Origin: Agriotes lineatus
Lineage: Eukaryota; Arthropoda; Insecta; Coleoptera; Elateridae
NCBI GenBank assembly: GCA_940337035.1
Contig: CALNHX010003562.1
Location: 62,001 to 126,000 of the forward strand
Direction of reading: 5' to 3'
Length of the DNA: 64,000 nt
The notes under the pieces were generated by a model. That model was given only the letters and a program-made list of their open reading frames with translations, made no database searches and was not told the DNA's origin. Shown here piece after piece: positions 46,101-58,136 of this stretch; the stretch's first letter is position 1; each line of letters starts with the position of its first letter. A program made the position numbers and the translations under genes.

Positions 46101-48083
46101 TTAACTGCACCTATTGTAGTTTCCCTTGGAGGTGGATGCAGCCTGACTAGCCTTCATTAAATTGTAATCGGGAATGAAGTGTTTTTGGAAAGCATCTTGG
46201 AAACTACTACTCCTATGCGCGACTACGGCGGTGCTTTGCGGAGAGCTGCTCGACTCGTGCGAGTAGCTCTTGTTGAACGCTATGACCGATACGGGGGAGC
46301 TCGTCTTTCCCTCCTCAGACTTCACCGGCGACGACATCTTCTGCAGCACCTTCAGCCCCTCCATCACTTTTTGGATGTCGTCGCCCTCGCTCGAGGACTT
46401 TGGCTTCGTGTAGTCATACGTGGAATTCAAGGGGAGTGTTGGGTTACTAACGGAGGCAGTGTTGTTAATCACGGTACTATTCATGTGCTTAGGCACGGCG
46501 CCCTGGGCAAACCGGTTCAGATCGCTCAAAGAGTCGGCTATGATTTGCGTCAGCGCCGACGAGCCGGTGATTTCCTCCTTGGTTTTCAGACGCATTTGCT
46601 CCGAGTGCTCCTTCTTAAGTTTGTGAGGCTTGTCAGGGTACTCATACAGATATTTCGTCTTACTCTTCGGTCCCGGCTTCTTCTTCAGCTCGGGTTGATC
46701 AGTGAGATCGATTACTTGGCAGTGGTTTGTGGAATTTTTCTCCTTGATGGGGGCCCACCTCCACCTCGTGTTTTATGACATTCACATGTGGAGACAGATT
46801 TTCAGGCTGCTCCATATTGACCATGCTCTGCTCCTTCTTGCCCAAGATCTGCTCCTTTACCATGCTCTGCTCCTTCCTGCCCATGCTCTGCTCCATATTG
46901 ACCATGCTCTGCTCCTTCCTGCCCATGATCTGCTCCTTTACCATGCTCTGCTCCTTCCTGCCCATGCTCTGCTCCATATTGACCATGCTCTGCTCCTTCC
47001 TGCCCATGATCTGCTCCTTTACCATGCTCTGCTCCTTCCTGCCCATGCTCTGCTCGATATTGACCATACTCGGCCTCCTTCCTGCCCATGATCTGCTCCT
47101 TTACCATGCTGTGCTCCTTCCTGCCCATGCTCTGCTCGATATTGACCATACTCGGCTCCTTCCTGCCCATGATCTGCTCCTTTACCATGCTGTGCTCCTT
47201 CTTGCCCATGCTCTGCTCCTTCCTGCCCATGCTCTGCTCCATATTGACCATGCTCTGCTCCTTCTTGCCCATGATCTGCTCCTTACCATGCTGTGCTCTT
47301 TCTTGCCCGTGCTCTGCTCCTTAATGCCCATGATCTGCTCCTTCCTGCCCATGATCTGGTCCTTCCTGCCATGCTCTGCTCCATATTGACCATGCTCTGC
47401 TCCTTAATGCCCATGATCTGCTCCTTCCTGCCCATGATCTGGTCCTTTACCATGCTGTGCTCCTTCTTACCCATGCTCTGCTCCTTAATGACCATGATCT
47501 GCTCCTTCACCATGCTCGGCTCCATCTTGACCATACTTTCCTCAATGAGAATCGCCTCCAGCTCCTCCTTGATGTGCACAGACTTATTGGAGCTGACAGG
47601 GGCATACTTTACGTTGTTTTAAGTCGGGAGGTAAAGTCCTTTACAATGTCAGCAGGTGGCAGTGGTGGGATCGGCTTAACTAAACTACAGTTATCGCTAG
47701 TCACTTTACTGATCACCGTCTCACTAAGTGCAGGCTTAGGCTTTGGCTTGAGTTCGTTCGAGTTGACCTTGTGAACGTTTGATGTGACTGGTGTAATAGT
47801 AAGCGCGGAATTGCTGCTGATGGGGATGCTGGGGGCGGGGCTTATGTTTACTTCGGGGGAGGATGTTGGCGGGGGTTTTCTGGGAATATCTATGCTCTTC
47901 TTTACATCTACCACTATGTTACAGTATTTTAGCAGTGTTGAGATTGACATCCATCCGTCGGGCCACAGTACTTGCACATCTGACTTTATGAACTCTGTTA
48001 GGTGTTTTTCTAGTGAATCTTTCTGCTTTCCTTCATTTATATAGCACTTCTTACGTAGAGTTATTATGTCCCTCAGCAGTTTT
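46101..48083 (-). CDS. UBN1: ubinuclein terminal exon with repeat and frame disruptions
   Basis: The acceptor TTTTTCTAG at 48084-48092 starts KLLRDIITLRKKCYINEGK and LWPDGWMSISTLLKYCN. A Pro/Ser-rich linker is open to 47612. The reading then changes frame near 47615, 47370, 47285, 47073 and 46752, each time by one base, in homopolymers or in the 81-bp repeat. It resumes as KEELEAILIEESM, the KEQSM repeats, VIDLTDQPELKKKPGPKSK, and the C-terminal frame that ends at a stop at 46101-46103 (FQDAFQKHFIPDYN). Either the exon has decayed or the assembly carries indel errors; the intact upstream exons favour the latter. Confidence 0.75.
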
Positions 48084-51000
48084 CTAGAAAAAATAAAAAT
48101 AAAGTTATACATTTGGAAATCAACATAGCAGAATTATAATGTTACATTCTATAAATTCGTTTGAATTAGAAGGAATCTTAATTAATACCAATTTGTTTAT
48201 ATTTAATGTTTAGTCCCAATACCATTAAGTATAAAGAAAGAAACAAATATCAGTATCTATATAGTGCAGAGAAATTAGACAGAGAAATTAGACATTGCAC
48301 TTCGGAAAAATTCCCGGAAAGCTGGATTTTGGTATAAGCCTTGATATTGTGGTTCTAAACAAAATGTCAAAAGTCCTCATCGATCCGAGTGCCGCTAAAA
48401 AATTTTAAGGGGGGGCAAAGGTCACCAAAAACGGTATTTCGTGAATATCTCGTTAACGGTCACTTTTACAAAAAAAAATACTGATTATAAAATTTGTAGC
48501 TTATGAAAATTTCTAACAATAAAGATATCATGACTTTTATTCGTAAAAGTAACCGTTTTGGAGATAATTCGATTTACAGAGTTGAAACGAATAGATGCAC
48601 TCCTCAATGACATGTATATCTCATTGGAGTTGCGACTTGAAATATTCCAGAATTTCCTTGTTTCAGAGTCCATAAAAATAGAAAGAAACACATATATAGT
48701 ACACTGTAGTCTAGATAGAGAAGGAATGTGCTCCGAAAAGTTCCCCTCCGTTGTCATAAAACCTCAAGGGACATCAGCTTGCTATTCATGTAGGAGCATA
48801 ATAGTATATTATGTTATTAGGAGCAAAAATTATACTTTATTTGGCGTGGCTGGACTGTTTAACTGCCGAGCTTGCGAGGCAGATCATTACAGCCTAGCCA
48901 CATAAAGATACTTTTGTTCCGAATAACATATAGTATTTTTTCTTCAAACGTTTATAACAAATTATTTAAGAAATTTTAAGAAACCTGGAATTATTTTCAG
49001 GTAGAGGATTGGGTAGACTGATAAATGTAGGGTGCTTTGGAGAGCGTCACTATAACTACACTATAAAAAATGGAAAAAAATGATAAAATTACAGAATATA
49101 GAAAAGAAAAAAAAAGTACTATAGTCAATATAAAGAATAAACTATCGATAAAAGAACAAGTAGGTCTATTGTAAAGAAGTATGTATCGTAGGTAAATTGA
49201 AGCAATAAAAGTAGTAGTTGCAAGATTGTAATCATTTTGAAGAAAACCTGAGATAATCAAGCAGAAACTCTATAATTTCTATAAAAAATGACCTAATGAT
49301 AAAGGAATGAATAAGCCTGTACACGAAAAACTCCCCAAGAAAATACGACAGACAGCAAAGAAGATGAAGATAGACAGTAACTACAGGCAGCACATATAAA
49401 CCAGCCTAGGGGACTAGTAAAAAAAAAATGAAGATGTGAAGGAAAGTTTAAAGTCAATTAAAACACAAATGACCTAGGTATCAGAAGAACTGCTTAAAAG
49501 CAGATAGAGAAGAATTAAGAACAATGATGTATGATAACAAAAACATCACAAGAGAAAAGTAACGGAAATCTGTAGGCAAAAGAAAAGAATATACGCAACG
49601 AAAGAAAACTAAAAGATACAAAATACTGGCTTAACGAAAAGTTCGATATAGATAAGTTGAGTTAAAGCCGTGTCCACATATTTTACGAACACTTTGTATA
49701 TAAGTATAGACCTCAACTTTTGAAGATGCGAAGAAAATAAAAGGTCAGAATAGTAACAAAAGACCCGGTGAAGATAAAATCAAGGCCCATCAACTAAAAT
49801 ACAGAGAAGTACTGTACATGAACCAAATATGGCGAAAAAAGATGAAATTCCTAATTTAATTGAAAATGATAACAGGCTGTCGATACAAAGAATGTGAGTA
49901 AAAGCGGCGAGAACGCTTTAAAAGCTATCACTTTCAAAACCATCATGAGTTAGTAGGCGAAGACGACGAAAGAAGGAACATCTGTGAAATAATGATGAAT
50001 AAAATTAATAATGGTGAAGTGCCCCTTGATAGAAGTTTATCACAAACGAGTCAACATTTTAGACTCATGAAGAAGTTAATTATCAGAACTGCAGGTATTG
50101 GAGTTATGAAAATTTACATCTCTACAATGTTACTCGAACTCAATGACCCCAAAAAGTAAATGTGTGGGCAGGGCTAATAGGAGATCACTTCATTCAGCTA
50201 CTGCAGCAACGGATAGCCCCAAAACTCATGCAATGAACATAGATGGTGTATAGTTTCCACCTCACTATGTGCAAAATGTCCGAAATTATTTAAATCGTGT
50301 ATTCCACATCGACGGATAGAACGAGGGGAGGAGTAAACTGGGCCGCAAGATCTCCATATCTAGCTCCAAATGATTTTTTTTCTTTGGGGTCGATTGTAAG
50401 TGAAGTGTTTAATGGTCACAAAATAACCATTGAACAGTTAAAAAATAGAATTAGAATCGCAGCACAAGCCATTCCTCCTGAACAGATAATTAACCACTGT
50501 GAATGAATTTATAATTGTTTTGAATATTGCCTTGAAGTTAATGGTGGAAATTTTGAACATTTGTTAAATTAATTTAATTCCGTTATTTTCTTGAATTACA
50601 GGTCAAGTGTTCGTAATTAAATATTTAAAATATTGCATGTTTCTTTCTCATCTTTCTTAATTAAATTACAATATTCTTTGTTCGCTTAATTACGTTTACT
50701 AATTTGTGTTCAAATGTGTACTTAAAAAATAGTAACAGTAACCTGGTAGTTGGAGTGCGAGATTCTAAAGAGAACGGACGCGCGGTGTGTTAATGCCGAT
50801 AATCAACCTCAAAATTCAAGAATTATCACGGGATATACGACGCGGCAAACCAAGGATCAGTGAACTCTTAAGTGATTCAAGTGTAATTAAAGTGATTTAG
50901 CGAGTGACTAGTATAAAATCAGAGAACAAAGAGCAACCTTGACATGACGGGCGCGGCAGCCGAGGTGCGGCGGCCGAGTTTACTAGTGATAAACACAAGT

Positions 51001-54000
51001 GCAGAGTGCAAAGCGATAAGTGTGGAAATATACGGATAACAATAAGTGTACAAGGGGCGTTCAAATAATTCTAATACATTTTAGAAAATATAAAAGAGGG
51101 CTTTAAAGTTTAGCCACATCTAAAACACAAGATGAAAGAAATGATACAAGCGATAAAAGAACTTGTGACAGAAATAAAATAAATCAAGAAAGAACAATGG
51201 GAGTACTACGTCTATGTGAAGGAAGTTATAGAAGAGAATACGAGAATGAAACAAGAAATAAGAGAACTAAGTAAAAGAATTGAATGATCGAAAAAGAAAA
51301 ACGAAAAAATAATAATACAAGGTTAGGAAGTAAAAACGCAAGATGAAAACCAAGTAAAAGTAGAAATACAGAAACTTAACACTTAACATAGAAACCAAAG
51401 TTAAGAGCGCAAACAAAACGGCAATAAAAAATACCTACTAGAAATGGAAACAATATTGAAAAAATAATGAAAAACAAACATAAACCTAGACAAATGAAGA
51501 ACAAAATAGTATACATAAACGAAGGACCTAACAAAGAAAGGCAGAGGAAATGCAAATCAAGATTAAAGAAAGAGCCAAAGAAGAGAGAAACAAGGGAAAA
51601 TAACACCCGAATGGGGTATGGGAAATTGCATCTCAACGATAAGCTCTGAAACACACTACAGGAAACAATGCACAAGGGTTGTAGTAAATCAAAAAAACTA
51701 AGAACTCACATAGGCACTCACATGGTGACGAACAAAGCAATGAAAAAGGACATGAGAGAAAACCAAAAGAAAAAAGATACAGCACAATAAGAAATGGATA
51801 ATAAAGAAAACTTGGAACGTACGAAAATATAGAGGAAAAGAAAAAAAGAAATAATTGAAGAAATGATAGAACAGGAAATAGAAATATTAAGCATAACTGA
51901 AACAAAAAAGAATGGCAAAGAAGTAACTAGATTACATAAGGGATGATCTGTGGGAAATGGATTTATTTCCATGCCAACCCCCCCCCCCCCCCCCCACACA
52001 CACACAGGATACTGGCTATTCTGGCCAGGAGTAGAAGAAGAAGAAAGAGCGGAAGGTGGGGTAGGCATAATACTGGCACCGAGCAGGTTGAAAGAAGTAA
52101 TAAAAGAAAAACATATAAATTGAAACATTGATGACGATAGAAATGAAAATAACAAGAGAAGCCATATATATACTAATCATAGCATATGAAAGAGTGAAAA
52201 CGCAAGAAGGAAGAAAAAGCTTAAGTTTTTTAAAGCACTATAAGAAGAAAATAGATGAAGCTAAAGACAGTTTAAATTATTATGGGGACTTGAACGAACA
52301 AATTAGAAATCAGAATATAGAAAATGAAAACTATAATTTCGCGTTTAGAAATGCAAGTCCCTAGATTTAACAACAAAATTGACAAATTCAAATCGACCCT
52401 ACAAAATTCAACTTAAAAAGAAGTTCGTACAGCAAAGGACCCTAATTATGTAGCCCAATAGTTTTATTAAGATATTGCAAACTGCAGTAAAAATGGTGCA
52501 GATCGTCCCGTATAACCCAAGATACGACGCGTGTTAATAAAGGCAGTAAAGGGCACAGAATAGTGACTTGTTGACCTACATTATTCGCCACTGACACAAA
52601 GAGGTTTCTGAGTGGGAACACAGACTACGAAGGCATCAAACCACCTGGGTAGAGTCACCAAAGAGTTGCTGCCATCTTTCATGCATGTAACGTACAGTCT
52701 TTTTATACGAATATTGTGTATTTTAACATGTGGTTTTTATGTAATAACGCGAGTAGAAACAGCTTTACTTTATGTTTGGAAGTCGTTCATTCTTGATGTT
52801 TTATGTAACATATACTCTCTTGTATTTGTGTTTTTCTTACAGATTATATATCTTTTTTATGTAAACTGTTGGGTTTTTATCGCTGTGAGTGTTTCGGTAT
52901 TCCAGGTGACAACGAGCAACCCCACAACAATATTAGCTTCTCCTTAGCCACACTGATGATTTTAATAAGTTTTATGTCTCTACGACTGTTTGAGCTAGCA
53001 AATCCAGGGAAATATAAATTAATTGTACAGTAGAGTATAGGACTAAGCAAAAGTACGGTTACAAGTGACTGTGAATTGTGACTAACTTCGCATGGCGGAT
53101 CCCTAAAAGTCATTGTTTGCTCCTATTCTCAAAATGCCGTCAAAACTAAAAACTTTACTTGCACGGCAATATGCAGTTCTTACACAATAATAAATTGTTA
53201 TTGTAATTGCAAATCGAAAGAAGACACTTAAATGAAGCAGGTTTTATCCCGGCCATTTTGCTTACTAGCTTTAAAAAATTGAAGCTATTTGACTTGTCCA
53301 ACAATGGTAGGTAACTTCCCAATTTATTTGAACACTTTCCTGACGTTATGATAAGCCCTTCATGCTCATTTGCCTTAGTCTCTTAGTACACATGTATGTT
53401 TGCGTACCAGTGCTATATCGTTAGTGAAATCTGTGGAGAAGCAGTCTATTTTGAGATTGTTGTACGAGGTATCTACCAATAGTACTAATCAACTGTAAAA
53501 TAAGAGGTAAGTTATATTGGCTTCTGTTATTTATGTAAAATTTGTAAAAAAGTTGTTAATGATTGCAGATGGCTGATGAAGAAAGAGACTTTCTCGTTTC
53601 CAATACCAAAAACGAAAGTGGAAAAAAGAAGGAAACGGAAGAAAAATTACGAGCTCTATTAAAATGTTTCTTGAACCAGAACCTTAACAAGAGCAGCAGC
53701 AGCAGTCCTCACCCTCTGTATCAGTCGTTGACCCTTTATGATTCTAGCACTGATACTTCGGAACCGCAACTTAGTGCCAATGCATTGACAGATCTGCTCT
53801 TTGGCCACAGCTTATTTCACATAATATTCAATTGTCAATAATTGAAATCGTGCCAGTACAATCAAGAATTTTATCTATCCCACAGATGATTCAAATCGAT
53901 CTTTTTTGGCTACGTATCTTCTTAAAAAGTTAGGAAATAATGAAACAGTAATTTGGGACTGGCTCATTATTCAAATCTAGCAATTCTATTTTTTTTTTAC

Positions 54001-57000
54001 TGTAACATACACAGCTCTGTGAATGCCTTAATGATAAAATAGGTTACAACGATTTGCATCATATATTTACAAATATTGAAAGCTTTCATAGTGTGAGGCA
54101 ATGTGTAGACAAAGACAATAAAACATGGAGAAAGGAATAACTGTAGATCCTATAAATCAGGCCCAAAATGAATCGTGAAAGAAAGAGGTGGTATTGAAAG
54201 AATTATATACATTATTCAGTATTCAGCCAATCAAAATTTAGCTTTTAAAGAAAGTATGGAAAAGTTGTTTGGAAACGATAACAGATATTTTTAAAAATTA
54301 ATCGAAAATATTTCAAAATTTGCCGTTATAGCAGAGCACATAAATCGCATTAAAAACGCCCATTATCTTGGTCATAATAATCAAAATGAACTAATCACTG
54401 TAATAGGCATAAAAATAAAAACAAACTATAGTTAACAACCTACAACATTCTATTATTTTAGATTGTAAACCAGGCACCAGTCATGAATAAAGCTGATAAT
54501 TATATGCACGCAACTGTACGAAAAATATGCGCATATATATGCATACATTTTGTAGACTATATGCACCCACAGGTTACAATATATGCCATAATATGCTCAT
54601 AATTTTTTGAAAATAAGTAGAAGTACATATTCTAATAGTGTAAAAAAAATTAATTATATTGTATGAATATATTTATTTCTCTAATTTTTATTCAAAGATG
54701 TCATTCATTTTAACCTTTAACCATATAAACATGGACTGCCAACGAAAACCTTCACGTTGTAAGCAACATAAAAATCAGATTTTCCCTAACCCCGCCAGAC
54801 ACTCCAAGTTCGACTCTTGAAATGGATTCTATGTTAGCTGATTCATCATACATTGCTTCTATGGGAAAAGTGGAGGTTGCTGGCAGTCTATGTTTATATT
54901 AATCAAAGATTTTAACAGGGACTTCCCTTTGCTCTGCTTATTTCGATACACGCGGTAGAAAGTGAAAGTATATGTATACATATTTCATTTAATTTAATAG
55001 TAAATTTTACAAAAAAATCTCAAAAAGTTTCCAACATTACAAATTATTGCTAAATATACCCAAATATGCAAAAATTCATAAACTATGCCACAAAAACGTA
55101 TAAATATGCAAAATGAAACTTGGCATAAACGATTTGTTTTCACATAATTAGTATACATATGCAAAAAGTTTCGCCAGCATATCAATTATAGAAAATATGC
55201 ATTTGCCATATAAAAACATGTTGGAATAAGGGGCATTTTCTTGGATTTTGTTCTATTACTCACACGACAGGACAGGGATTAACAACGTTTTTATTGAATT
55301 TAAAAGAAAAGTTAAATATTAATGACATGCACGGTCAAGGCTATGAAAATGGTGCTAATATGAAAGGCAGAAGGATTGGCTTACAAAAGAAGATATTTGA
55401 ATGACACGTACTAAGATCGGTAAGGCATGTAACACTCGTGGAAAACAAAAGAGCAAGGACAAAGAAAAGAAAGAGGAAGACTAAATGAAAGAACTACGTA
55501 GAGCAGGACATGTCCTATTTAGGTGTGAACAACTGGGAGAATAAAGCAATGAACACATAACAGCAGAGAAATACAGGAAGATCAAAAATAAACTTGATTG
55601 CAAGATCTGTAGGATGCTTTTTGTTAACAAAATTGTAAATTTTTGTTAAGTTTAAGATTCACTTTCAACGTCTTGTTTAACTGATCCCCATTATTTAATG
55701 TTACCTATGAATTTAATCTGATAAATTTGGTTTAAATTACATATTTTTTGCCTATTCAAGTAGTATATTAGACTGTGTTCAAGTCACATGAACTAATAAT
55801 AAATTTAATTCTAGTTCAAATGTAGTTAATATAGTGCAGTGTAGACAGTGGTCATATTTTTCATGGGGTCCCACAATCAATTTCATTTTTGATCACTGCG
55901 TGCAATAAACCATACAACAGTTATGTTTACGTGTCAAAAACAAAAGAATGTGGATACAGTATGATGACGTCACTTTAATCTCCAATGTGTAGTAGATAAA
56001 AAATGTGTAACACATTTTTTCTATTGTTTCAAATAAAGTAAATAAGATATGACATTTTCAAAATGTTATAAAATTCAAAAAAGATTCAGCATTTTGCATG
56101 TGCATGTCGCCATTTCTACATAAAAACTATATTCCGTTTGCATCTTTTTGGCATGAAACGTTGGCCCTTGGATTTTTGTTGCTAAGGTTTTGCCCCATGA
56201 ACAGACCGTAATTTTTATTTTGTTTTATAACCTGCATAACCTCCAACAAATTTCTGTCACTTGCCAGAACATAATATTGTTGCCAGATGGACTGCTTACT
56301 TTGACAGTACATGTGGAGAAACATTTAAAATCTGAAGTATTGCAAGACCTTCCACATACTAATTAAAAATGTCTCTAATTATAAGCCGTTCACCATCTTT
56401 TTGGGTCAGGTGAGGCTATGACCATCTAGTCATTTTGTTGGCAGAACCTCTGTTGCAACTAAAACTCCCTCATGGAAATTGACACTTTTTGTGTTAGGTT
56501 AGGTTGTTTTCAGTTTAAAGGTTATATTTTCTGAATAGGTACATTGTTGCCGGATATTCTCTAGTCTCCACATCGGCTCGCGTTCTTTTAAATTTGGTCT
56601 GTCCTTTTTAAACTGGAAGTAGCATCGTTAATGAAATTTTTTGTTGTAACAAAATTATTTTGGGCATTTTGACTTTTCCTTTGACGGAATTAAAATTATT
56701 TTTACACATCTGATAAATCATTTATTTTTCTTACGAATATGAAAATAATAAATCTGGCGATGGTGGTGGCAAGAAAATGTTGAACAGACACTGACAGAAA
56801 CAAAAAAATCATCCGCTACATCATCGAATCAGTTAGACCAACATGAAAAAAAAAAATCATAGCCAACTCTGTCCCAAAAAGCTCGTGAACGGCTTATACA
56901 CAATTACTGAAACTGGATACATACATAAAAATGACTAAGTTCCATTTTCTATTCTGCTTAAATATGGCAACTTTGCATTTGAAGGTGTTTTGTCATGTTT

Positions 57001-58136
57001 TCTAACCTCATTTTGAAACCATAACCTCAAATGTAAACCTTGTTTAAACACAACAAAGTAATTTTACACAGCTAAATTGGGGAAACTGTCATGGCCAACC
57101 TTCATGCCAAAAATATGTGAACGGAGTTTAAGCCTAAAAACTTACTTCATCTCTTCGCTCCAAGGGAAGTGTCGCTTTGGCATTCTCAAACTTTTAGACG
57201 CTTCCTCACCGTTAGTCGAGAACCTAAAAAATGGCAGGGTAAGTGGTCTGCAAAGATATGCTGTGAGTGTGAACGGGAGAGCAAGGTTGCTTACCACGCA
57301 CACCTATACCACTCCCACGATTGTTGGCTAAGAAATAAAAGTTGTCACGTACTGCATGACAATAGCGAAAAAGTACTTACTTCCTCTGGAGAACCGCCCG
57401 GCATTCATCTTCGTAGGTCTCCAGGAGAGAAGGCATAATCATTCCAACTGCCGCTTTTAGCCTGAACAAGATAACATTAAATGCATCCCCTAAAAGCAAT
57501 TGTAATCGCATACCTATCCATAAGAAGCTTAATTTTCTTCTGTTCTTCTAAAATACATAAGTTCTTTGCACGCTTCATTAAAGTCTCTTTCCTACACTTT
57601 ACAAACGGAGCCAAGTGCTCATAAACCCTCATTCTTGATTGTTTACCTAAACATCTACATTTTCGCTCCAAACTGTAATAATGAATGGTTTAATGAGCAA
57701 AATTAAAGAAATGGAAACGACTCACTTTAACAGCATTGTGTTGACATGACCTGAAAAGAATTTAACCTTGCCTTCGGTGCTGCAAGCTGCTGCCTTCTTA
57801 ATGCTATCAATAATGCCTATGATATCACTGGGAAGATTTTCTGGTAATTGTACAATTTCCACTGGTTTTATCGTGATGCCATCGTTAGAGTCGGCTTCTG
57901 ACGAGTTAACAACTGTAAGAAAACAATAAAAATAATTTTAGGGCACACATGCACCACAAAGAGCAAACCTGATTTATTCTGCATGGCATCCTTCGAACTA
58001 GAACTGTCTTTGCTCGATTCATCTGTCGGTTCGTCTTTCTTTTTGACGGCACTATTAATTACAGATTCTATAACATCGTCCACTGAGGCCAAAGGCGCTG
58101 GCTTTTTGTTTTCCTTTGGCGAAGAAGCAGCAGGTT
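46101..58136 (-). CDS. UBN1: ubinuclein (yemanuclein-like) H3.3 chaperone subunit, 3' half of gene
   Basis: Six minus-strand exons join in phase: 58136-57969, 57912-57726, 57672-57514, 57461-57381, 57223-57146 and 48083-46101. The spliced reading gives the ubinuclein conserved middle domain: VEIVQLPENLPSDII, EGKVKFFSGHVN, MRVYEHLAPFVKCRKETL, MKRAKNLCILEEQKK, LLETYEDECRAVLQRK, MPKRHFPWSEEMK, then VQVLWPDGWMS. Ubinuclein is the HIRA-complex subunit that helps deposit histone H3.3 in the nucleus; the N-terminal HIRA-binding (HRD) part must lie upstream, beyond 58136 or outside the window. The intron of about 9 kb between the last two exons is filled with mobile elements. It corresponds to Drosophila yem. 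The terminal exon has frame problems described separately. Confidence 0.85.
46790..47530 (-). repeat. 81-bp tandem repeat within ubinuclein coding sequence
   Basis: CCATATTGACCATGCTCTGC recurs at 46812, 46893 and 46974 at exactly 81-bp spacing, with more diverged units to about 47530. Shorter sub-units built on CATGCTCTGCTCCTTCCTGCC lie inside. On the coding strand a unit reads as KEQSMVNMEQSMGR and related 15- and 12-residue modules (27 residues per 81 bp). Confidence 0.9.
48120..49680. other. intronic DNA with unclassified repeats
   Basis: Within the large ubinuclein intron. 48240-48905 has repeat-like character (AGAGAAATTAGACAGAGAAA in tandem; an open frame at 48558-48905 is unrecognised). 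49260-49680 is A-rich and stop-ridden, reminiscent of a decayed LINE linker, too weak to call. Confidence 0.4.
49686..50614 (+). mobile_element. mariner-type relic, TA-flanked
   Basis: CGAACACTT near 49686 and AAGTGTTCG near 50612 are inverted ends, each flanked by TA. The right third reads KVNVWAGLIGDHFIQLLQQ, VNWAARSPYLAPNDFFSLG and EQLKNRIRIAAQAIPPE, the C-terminal catalytic half of a mariner-type transposase (the SPDLxPxDFFLWG region). The N-terminal half is unrecognisable. Confidence 0.7.
50745..52370 (+). mobile_element. LINE family A copy 3: 5' region, ORF1 and start of endonuclease
   Basis: A G+C-richer leader (50745-51060) precedes MKEMIQAIKELVTEIK, a coiled-coil ORF1 start, then heavily broken ORF1. 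Endonuclease motifs follow (TWNVRKYRGKEKK, EIEILSITETKKNGKE, YWLFWPGVEEEERAEGGVG, YYGDLNEQIRNQ), closely parallel to 16203-16640 of copy 1. It ends before the catalytic SDH motif. This is the only copy retaining a probable 5' untranslated region. Confidence 0.7.
51978..52006 (+). repeat. poly(C) and (CA)n run inside the LINE
   Basis: Eighteen C followed by about six CA units interrupt the endonuclease reading. Confidence 0.9.
52371..53562. other. intronic DNA, no gene recognised
   Basis: AT-rich. Open frames here are short and unrecognised. Confidence 0.4.
53563..55400 (+). pseudogene. hAT transposase (TTF zinc finger/DUF4371 kind), interrupted
   Basis: After a splice-like GATTGCAG, MADEERDFLVSNTKNES opens an acidic N-terminus. 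A frame change near 53795 gives DPALWPQLISHNIQLSIIE, then LLKKLGNNETVIWDWLIYSN (zf-TTF region), NLAFKESMEKLFGNDN, HYLGHNNQNELITVIG and DCKPGTSHE (DUF4371 region). The reading stops near 54485 and resumes near 55235 as LTTFLLNLKEKLNINDM and GQGYENGANMKGRR, the conserved centre of these hAT proteins. So about 720 bp was inserted in the middle. Several stops. Confidence 0.72.
54490..55215. repeat. AT-rich insert rich in TATGCA words inside the hAT relic
   Basis: It interrupts the hAT reading. ATATGC, TATGCA and their complements occur many times on both flanks, denser toward the ends. No clear terminal inverted repeat or target duplication was found, so the class is unknown. Confidence 0.5.
55401..57145. 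other. intronic DNA, no gene recognised
   Basis: AT-rich. CCCACAATCAATTT with flanking similarity occurs here (55869) and at 60190, a minor dispersed repeat. Confidence 0.45.
57146..58136 (-). CDS. UBN1: ubinuclein internal exons (five)
   Basis: Exon 58136-57969 encodes an acidic/Ser-rich linker (SVDDVIESVINSAVKKK, KDSSSSKDAMQNKS). Exons 57912-57726, 57672-57514, 57461-57381 and 57223-57146 encode the middle domain. Acceptors ATCATCAG, CTTACAG, TTACAG, GTTCAG and TTTTAG and donors GTTTGC, GTGAGT, GTATGC, GTAAGT and GTAAGT fit GT-AG splicing, and every phase closes. No stop or frameshift in any of them. Confidence 0.88.

Noticed and set aside
46790..47530. CRISPR-like regular repeats
   Set aside because: Units are contiguous and coding, with no unique spacers, in a eukaryotic gene.
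46702..47774. Long overlapping plus-strand frames rich in Leu, Cys and Ser across the 81-bp repeats
   Set aside because: They are antisense readings of the tandem repeat, open in several frames because the unit length is a multiple of three; the minus strand carries the conserved gene.
48558..48905. 115-codon plus-strand frame in the ubinuclein intron
   Set aside because: No recognisable domain and repeat-like surroundings; kept only as part of an unassigned stretch.
49260..49680. Possible LINE linker
   Set aside because: Composition is suggestive, but no motif survives the stops.
56495..56520. TTAGGTTAGGTT, possible insect telomeric repeat
   Set aside because: Only about two units, and the same phrase occurs inside the palindromic MITEs; no array.
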